18,528 nt of DNA from JAAFIP01 sp043747295. GTDB taxonomy: Bacteria; Pseudomonadota; Gammaproteobacteria; Burkholderiales; Burkholderiaceae_C. Positions 14,185 through 18,528 of the stretch are shown in pieces. The position numbers and the translations under genes were made by a program. Under the pieces are notes generated by a model. The model worked only from the letters and a program-made list of their open reading frames with translations, was not told where the DNA came from and searched no databases. Numbering within the stretch: position 1 is the stretch's first letter; the number at the start of each line of letters is the position of its first letter. The stretch spans positions 1-18,528 of the forward strand of contig JAYTPK010000127.1 in NCBI GenBank assembly GCA_043747295.1. Direction: 5' to 3'.

Positions 14185-15684
14185 ATGAACATTGAAGACA
14201 CTTTAAAACGCATGGCCGCCAGCGACATCAAGCAAGTGCGCCTGGCCTGGTGCGACCTGCATGGCGAGCTGCGCACCAAAACCCTGATGCCGCTGGCCGT
14301 AGAAGACGCGCTGCGCAATGGTATTGGCATGGTGGGCACGCTGGCGCTAAAAGACACCTCCGACCGCACCGCGTTTAAAGTGTTTGAAAGCACTGGCACA
14401 GCCCAGCTGCCCGACTCAAACAACGCCTTTGCCAACGCCGCTAACCTAGTGCTGCGCCCTGTGCTGTCCAGCTACCAAGAGCTGCCTTGGGCACCGGGCA
14501 CCGCGTGGCTGCAAGGCCAACTGCACTACGCCAATGGCCGCCCGGTTGAGATAGACACACGCCACGTGCTGCACACCGCGCTTGAAAAACTAGAAGGCCA
14601 AGGCCTGGGCCTGCGCTGCGGGCTGGAGGTGGAATTTCATATTTACAAAATTGAAAGCACCCGCCCGCAAACAGACCCTGACCTGGCAGATTGGCCCGGC
14701 CTGCCGCCTGCGGTGTCGATGCTGCACCCCGGCTACCATTTGTTGTCTGAACAGTACATGGACCGCTGCGACGAGCCACTGCGTATTGTGCAAAGCACAG
14801 CACTGGCACTGGGCTTGCCACTCACGTCGCTGGAGATTGAATTTGGCCCATCGCAGTTTGAAGCCGTGTTTGACGTGATGGACGCCATGGCTGCTGCTGA
14901 CGCGATGGTGCTGTTTAAAAGCGCGGTGCGCCAAGCCCTGCGCCGCGCAGGCTACCACGCCACGTTTATGTGCAGGCCGCCGTTTGCACACATCATGAGC
15001 AGTGGCTGGCATTTGCACCAGTCGCTGGTGCGTTTGGACGATGAGAACAATGCATTGGCCCTACCCGCCCCTGCCGATGCACCCGAGGACTGGTACAAGC
15101 GCGCCATGTCGCCGCTGCAAGGCCTGCTACCCATCAGCAAACCACTTGAAGCGGCCAGCTACCTCAGCGCCACGGGCTGCCACTATTTAGCAGGCCTGCT
15201 GGCGCACGCTGCGGGCAGCTGCGCATTAAGCAACCCCAGCATCAACGCCTATGCCCGCTTTGCACCCAACGCGCTAGCGCCGCAGCGCATAGTGTGGGAC
15301 CACGATAACCGAGGCGCCATGCTGCGCGTTATTGCCCCGCGCCAAGCGCCGCAGGCCACCCGCATAGAAAACCGCGTAGGCGAGCCCATGGCCAATCCCT
15401 ATCTGTACATGGCATCGCAAATTTACGCAGGCCTGGACGGCATAGCCCGCACACTGCAGCCACCTACGGCCAGCACATCGCCGTATCAGGACGATGCAGC
15501 CAAGCTACCCAACACGCTAGCCGACGCACTGGCCGCGCTGCAAGCTGACAAAGTGCTGCAAGCCGGCTTGGGCCCAGGCTTTGTGGATTATTTATGCCAA
15601 GTTAAGCAGCAAGAGATTGCACGTTACAACGCTGCACCCGACGCGCTGGACTGGCAACGGCGCGAAATATTTGCGCGGTTCTAA
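14185..15684 (+). CDS. Glutamine-synthetase-like (gamma-glutamyl-amine) ligase
   Basis: The 499-residue protein has the glutamine synthetase fold motifs: metal ligands Glu148 and Glu150 (GLEVEFH), Glu219 and Glu226 (EFGPSQFE), His276 (GWHLHQS), glutamate-binding Arg359 (NAYARF), and Glu396 and Arg398 (RIENRVGEPMANPYL). The ammonium-binding elements look changed. The flap motif usually written PGYEAPV reads PNALAPQ, so the catalytic flap Glu (Glu327 in Salmonella GlnA numbering) is replaced by Leu365. The N-terminal GSS region that carries Asp50 is not recognisable. This suggests a ligase for an amine other than ammonia, as for PuuA, IpuC or the aniline-pathway TdnQ/AtdA1 enzymes. It sits between Rieske oxygenase and ferredoxin genes on one strand, supporting a shared pathway. 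Confidence 0.85.
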   Translation: MNIEDTLKRMAASDIKQVRLAWCDLHGELRTKTLMPLAVEDALRNGIGMVGTLALKDTSDRTAFKVFESTGTAQLPDSNNAFANAANLVLRPVLSSYQELPWAPGTAWLQGQLHYANGRPVEIDTRHVLHTALEKLEGQGLGLRCGLEVEFHIYKIESTRPQTDPDLADWPGLPPAVSMLHPGYHLLSEQYMDRCDEPLRIVQSTALALGLPLTSLEIEFGPSQFEAVFDVMDAMAAADAMVLFKSAVRQALRRAGYHATFMCRPPFAHIMSSGWHLHQSLVRLDDENNALALPAPADAPEDWYKRAMSPLQGLLPISKPLEAASYLSATGCHYLAGLLAHAAGSCALSNPSINAYARFAPNALAPQRIVWDHDNRGAMLRVIAPRQAPQATRIENRVGEPMANPYLYMASQIYAGLDGIARTLQPPTASTSPYQDDAAKLPNTLADALAALQADKVLQAGLGPGFVDYLCQVKQQEIARYNAAPDALDWQRREIFARF

Positions 15685-15723
15685 ACGGGCCAGCGGGTAT
15701 GCCTAATTCAGTCACTAACAACT

Positions 15724-16068
15724 ATGGCTAACACTGTCACTATACATTTCATAGCTGCACAAGCAGTAAATACTTGGGCTACAAGCCAATTTGATGCAAA
15801 AATTGGCCAATCCATCATGCAGGCGGCCACACGCGCAGGTGTAGATGGTATTGCCGCCGACTGCGGTGGCAGCCTCACCTGCGCCACCTGCCATGTGATA
15901 GTAGACCCAGCCTGGGCCAGCAAACTACCACCCCCCAGCGCCGATGAACAGTCCATGCTCCAGATGACCGCGTCACCACGAGAACAGCACAGCCGCTTGA
16001 GCTGCCAAATCGTAGCTAGCGCAGAGCTAGACGGCTTGCGCATCACACTGCCAGCAACGCAGTATTGA
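15724..16068 (+). CDS. Adrenodoxin-type [2Fe-2S] ferredoxin
   Basis: The 114-residue protein has cluster ligands Cys47, Cys53, Cys56 and Cys94 in DCGGSLTCATCHV and SRLSCQI, plus the acidic-helix region SADEQSMLQM used for partner docking. It belongs with putidaredoxin and adrenodoxin, which carry single electrons from a flavoprotein reductase to an oxygenase. The natural partner here is the Rieske oxygenase two genes upstream. No intact reductase is visible nearby. Residues 8-24 (IAAQAVNTWATSQFDAK region) are encoded by palindromic repeat copy D, at the second beta strand and loop before GQSIMQAA, a position where homologues carry ordinary sequence. Spacing to the ligase gene is 39 bases. ATG 15724 gives the usual length. 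Confidence 0.9.
   Translation: MANTVTIHFIAAQAVNTWATSQFDAKIGQSIMQAATRAGVDGIAADCGGSLTCATCHVIVDPAWASKLPPPSADEQSMLQMTASPREQHSRLSCQIVASAELDGLRITLPATQY
15745..15792 (+). repeat. Palindromic repeat copy D, inside ferredoxin gene
   Basis: ATAGCTGC and AGCAGTAAATACTTGG are identical to copy B. Both hairpins survive in altered form (CTGC-acaa-GCAG and CTTG-ggcta-CAAG). It is translated on the plus strand, opposite in sense to copies A and C, where the TGA that would stop the consensus has become CAA-containing sequence. Confidence 0.85.
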
Positions 16069-16126
16069 TTAACTGACGCTATCACGCCCACTTATAGCCT
16101 GCCCAACGCTACGGCAAACACGCACA

Positions 16127-16154
16127 CACGCAATCAGGCACACGCAATCAGGCA
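16127..16154 (+). repeat. 14-bp tandem duplication before the hydrolase gene
   Basis: CACGCAATCAGGCA occurs twice head to tail and ends four bases before the ATG at 16159, inside the expected ribosome-binding region. No purine-rich Shine-Dalgarno is visible there. Confidence 0.85.
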
Positions 16155-16158
16155 AACC

Positions 16159-16965
16159 ATGCAGCACACCGTCACGCCTCCTTGCGAGCTGCTTCAAGTA
16201 TTAGGCACCTCGCTAGAAGTGCAGCACATTGCAGGCAATGCAGCACTAGGCACGATTGTTTTTCTGCACGAAGGCTTGGGGTCAGTAGCTATGTGGCGCG
16301 ACTTTCCATCGCAGGTGTGCGCCGCCACAGGCTGCGCAGGCGTGGTGTATTCGCGCCAAGGCTACGGCCAGTCAAGCCCAGCAGCCCGGCCACTGCCGCC
16401 CACCTACATGCACCACCAAGCGTGGGACGTGTTGCCCGCTTTGCTCTTGCAGTTAGGCATTGAACAACCCATTTTGCTGGGCCATTCGGATGGCGGCACC
16501 ATCGCCCTGCTCTACGCCAGCCGCTTTGCCACCCGCAGCTGCATCGTCATGGCACCTCACTTATTTGTAGAAGACATCAGCCTGCGCAGCATTGCCGCAG
16601 CGCGTGCAGCTTTTGAAACGGGCGACCTGCGCAGCAAGCTGGCCAAATTTCACAACGATGTGGACGGCGCGTTTTGGCAGTGGAACGATGTGTGGCTCAG
16701 CGATACTTTTCGCAGCTTTAACATTCAGGCTGAATGCGCCTTAATTACCTGTCCACTGCTAGCCATTCAAGGGCTAGATGACCCGTATGGAACGATGGCG
16801 CAGATAGACTCATTGAAAAGCACTTTTAATGATGAAAATGGCCTGAAGTCCAAGTATTTATTGCTCAGGCAGCTATTAAAATTAGAGCATTGTGGTCATT
16901 CGCCGCATAAAGATCAAACGCTGGATGTGGTCGCTAATGTGAAAAAAAATTTGACGAAGTATTAA
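16159..16965 (+). CDS. Alpha/beta hydrolase
   Basis: The 268-residue protein has the alpha/beta-hydrolase fold motifs: oxyanion-region FLHEGLGS (35-42), nucleophile elbow GHSDGG with Ser110, acid LDDP (Asp207 or Asp208) and catalytic His247 in LEHCGHSPH. Such enzymes hydrolyse esters, amides or C-C bonds. The position after the Rieske, ligase and ferredoxin genes on the same strand makes a role in the same pathway likely, for instance product release, but this is inference. Residues 226-240 (SKYLLLRQLL) just before the catalytic His come from inverted palindromic repeat copy E. A 14-bp duplication lies directly before the start. Base composition turns AT-richer towards its 3' end. Confidence 0.88.
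   Translation: MQHTVTPPCELLQVLGTSLEVQHIAGNAALGTIVFLHEGLGSVAMWRDFPSQVCAATGCAGVVYSRQGYGQSSPAARPLPPTYMHHQAWDVLPALLLQLGIEQPILLGHSDGGTIALLYASRFATRSCIVMAPHLFVEDISLRSIAAARAAFETGDLRSKLAKFHNDVDGAFWQWNDVWLSDTFRSFNIQAECALITCPLLAIQGLDDPYGTMAQIDSLKSTFNDENGLKSKYLLLRQLLKLEHCGHSPHKDQTLDVVANVKKNLTKY
16836..16878 (-). repeat. Palindromic repeat copy E, inverted, inside hydrolase gene
   Basis: Compared with the reverse complement of copy B, 43 aligned positions show about six differences, including the identical block GTCCAAGTATTT and GCAGCTATT. It is read on the plus strand as SKYLLLRQLL, a frame different from those used in copies A, C and D, directly before the catalytic His region. Confidence 0.85.
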
Positions 16966-17040
16966 ACCTGTTTGCTGATGGTAAAAATATAAAAAAATTT
17001 ATTGGGTTCAGATATTTTCTACTTTTAAAGGAGTTAGTTA

Positions 17041-17853
17041 TTAAGGGAAATTGCCCACAATAATTTTACGTTTTACGTACTCTGCCTTTAACACGGGGGA
17101 GATAAAAAGCTCATTAAGGTCTGGAAAATCTGAAATAGATAAGCGCTCCTCGTTAGCAATGATCCAATCGCGGATCAACTTCATCTCATCGGCACTTGGC
17201 TGAGAGCCATTGCATGAATTTTCCCATGCAATTTTTCCACAAATAACGTTTCCAAATATGCTTGCCGAGTCCGCTGGATTCCAAGTGTTTTCCATCTCTC
17301 CATAATAGTCATACGTATGCTTTGAGTGAAACTCAAGATCCCATTTGCTTTCAAACCAACTAGTATCAAGCTCTCTAGACCCCATGGTGCTTGAGAACTG
17401 TTCACGAAGTAGCTGCCATAACCCAAAGTATCTTTCAACTCGGGGGGGTGCGATTAGAAATTTTCCGGATCGTTTATGGGTAAAAAAAATGCTGGAAAGT
17501 CCACTTACGATAGTTTTTGCAGAATTGTGTTCTACATTTCTCATCCAATCTAGCAGCTCTAGTGCAGCAGGTTTCCCGAGATCGGCCTCGTATCGGTTGA
17601 ATACTGAAATCAAAAAAGGTACATCATTTTGTTGAACATAAGCGTACTTGAAGTCCTTTAACCCGCGCTGAAGCGACTCTTTTCCCTTTTTTGTGAAAGA
17701 AAGCGGCATAAAAAATATTTCATACCTGTTTTCAAATACATCTAGGGCCACAACCTCTAAAACTGTGTATAGGTTCGAAACGGTTGTGAATTTATACACT
17801 TCAGTTGCATTCACTACCGAATTTGTAGAGTCAAAAATTTCTGATTCTGTCAT
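17041..17853 (-). CDS. Unrecognised protein, candidate immunity protein
   Basis: About 270 residues from ATG 17853; a longer frame from 17910 would overlap the upstream gene. It is rich in acidic and aromatic residues, has no signal peptide and no clear membrane helix, and reads as a soluble globular protein (for example YFGLWQLLREQF and WNPADSASIFGNVICGKIAW). I recognise no family. The ATG lies eight bases after the stop of the preceding gene, whose last codons supply GGAAG upstream, so translation is probably coupled. A gene of unknown family directly behind the C terminus of a large toxin-like protein is the usual place of an immunity gene. Codon use is AT-richer than in the metabolic genes to the left, suggesting acquisition by transfer. 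Function is inferred from position only. Confidence 0.75.
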   Translation of the reverse strand: MTESEIFDSTNSVVNATEVYKFTTVSNLYTVLEVVALDVFENRYEIFFMPLSFTKKGKESLQRGLKDFKYAYVQQNDVPFLISVFNRYEADLGKPAALELLDWMRNVEHNSAKTIVSGLSSIFFTHKRSGKFLIAPPRVERYFGLWQLLREQFSSTMGSRELDTSWFESKWDLEFHSKHTYDYYGEMENTWNPADSASIFGNVICGKIAWENSCNGSQPSADEMKLIRDWIIANEERLSISDFPDLNELFISPVLKAEYVKRKIIVGNFP

Positions 17854-17861
17854 GGTGGTAT

Positions 17862-18528
17862 TTATCTTCCAAAGGCTCTGTTGACCAACCCTAATGCATT
17901 TTTCGCGCAATTTACTGCAAAGTCTTCATCAGGAATCGGCCGTATTGGAGACCTGTTCTCTGAAATTTTTTGTGCCAAATCTTCTAAGTCCTTTGCGTCT
18001 TTTATGGCCTCGGGTGGAGCGTTGCAGTTTTTAAGTTTCTTATCTTTGTCCTTTTTACTCAAGGTTGCACCCTCTTTCTTACCATAAGGGCGATCCCCTC
18101 CTTCAGTAAGCCATTCCCTCGCATTTTTAACTCTTGCAGCTGCCTGTTGTAGAGCTTTTAAATGAGACGCTCGCAACGTTTCGTCCGAGCCGTGCAACCA
18201 GTGGCAAAGACGTTCTGCCAGACCGCGGGCGCTATCGCTAGTATCATCTTTGATTCCATATAAAGCCTCTTTAAGTTTACTACGTGCTGTTTCGCAGTCT
18301 GGATCTTCATCGCAATTTCCGCCCTGGCAACCAGCTGCTGTATCAGCCTTAGCCTGCGCATCAGTCTTTGCTTTTTCCTGTGCTGCTGCATCGGCATTAG
18401 CGGCATTTTGCGCTGCGATGACAGCTTCCAGTGCTTTAGCAGCCCTGTAGGCTCTGTAAAGTTGGTAACCTCGATAGGCCCACGCACCGCCTACTGCTAC
18501 CCCCTCGATGACAACTGGGATGGCTAAT
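17862..18528 (-). CDS. C-terminal part of a probable polymorphic-toxin-like protein, runs off right edge
   Basis: The minus-strand frame is open from the window edge to TAA at 17862-17864, giving 221 residues without their N terminus. In order there is a hydrophobic stretch LAIPVVIEGVAVGGAWAYRG, an Ala/Lys/Gln-rich probable coiled coil, a short Cys-rich segment (GCQGGNCDEDPDCE), and a charged C-terminal domain (LCHWLHGSDETLRASHL, then a Lys-rich tract KKDKDKKLKN). A membrane-like stretch followed by a linker and a compact charged C-terminal domain, with a small gene of unknown family right behind, is the layout of polymorphic toxins such as Rhs or type VI effectors. I recognise no specific toxin fold or catalytic motif. 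No start is in view, so a phage or structural protein is also possible. Confidence 0.65.
   Translation of the reverse strand, partial: LAIPVVIEGVAVGGAWAYRGYQLYRAYRAAKALEAVIAAQNAANADAAAQEKAKTDAQAKADTAAGCQGGNCDEDPDCETARSKLKEALYGIKDDTSDSARGLAERLCHWLHGSDETLRASHLKALQQAAARVKNAREWLTEGGDRPYGKKEGATLSKKDKDKKLKNCNAPPEAIKDAKDLEDLAQKISENRSPIRPIPDEDFAVNCAKNALGLVNRAFGR

Noticed and set aside
18158..18487. 109-codon minus-strand frame near the right edge
   Set aside because: It overlaps the frame that stays open from the edge to 17862, which has the more protein-like composition and continues into the C-terminal domain.

Overview
The window looks like a chromosomal segment of a betaproteobacterium, order Burkholderiales and probably Comamonadaceae-like. 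The evidence is the class I phaC-phaA-phaB polyhydroxybutyrate operon next to a peptidoglycan editing factor gene, a DUF1853 gene, fairly high-GC codon use, and a short palindromic repeat of a type I associate with that family. Taxonomy is inferred from gene content only.

Layout. Positions 1-4087 (minus strand) hold the C-terminally truncated DUF1853 gene, a quinone oxidoreductase, an EamA-type transporter and a gamma-glutamyltransferase. They are closely spaced and probably co-transcribed. A divergent XRE-type regulator follows (4138-4875, plus). A perfect bidirectional terminator (4874-4901) separates it from the PHB operon phaC-phaA-phaB (8957 down to 4922, minus). The operon has a credible sigma-70 promoter with a palindrome over the start-site region (8999-9042). 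Next come a small two-helix membrane protein and pgeF, which overlap convergently. An 8-bp tandem repeat lies between pgeF and a divergent flavoprotein gene. That flavoprotein gene is broken by one extra base in a run of seven A. maiA (minus) lies back-to-back with a plus-strand set of a Rieske oxygenase, a glutamine-synthetase-like ligase, an adrenodoxin-type ferredoxin and an alpha/beta hydrolase. The last 1.5 kb is visibly AT-richer. It holds the C-terminal part of a large protein running off the right edge (possibly a polymorphic toxin) and an unrecognised gene placed like its immunity gene.

How the genes may work together. phaA, phaB and phaC make PHB from acetyl-CoA. The Rieske, ligase, ferredoxin and hydrolase set resembles the logic of aniline-type pathways, in which an amine is gamma-glutamylated by a glutamine-synthetase homologue and then oxygenated. 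Here the oxygenase is a single-component type, no glutamine amidotransferase is present and no intact ferredoxin reductase is seen. The substrate cannot be read from the sequence.

The most striking signal is a roughly 45-bp palindromic repeat with a three-stem fold. There are five clear copies. One lies between phaA and phaB. The other four lie inside protein-coding genes (transporter, pgeF, ferredoxin, hydrolase), in both orientations and several reading frames, and are translated into the proteins. This resembles the Rickettsia palindromic elements in concept.
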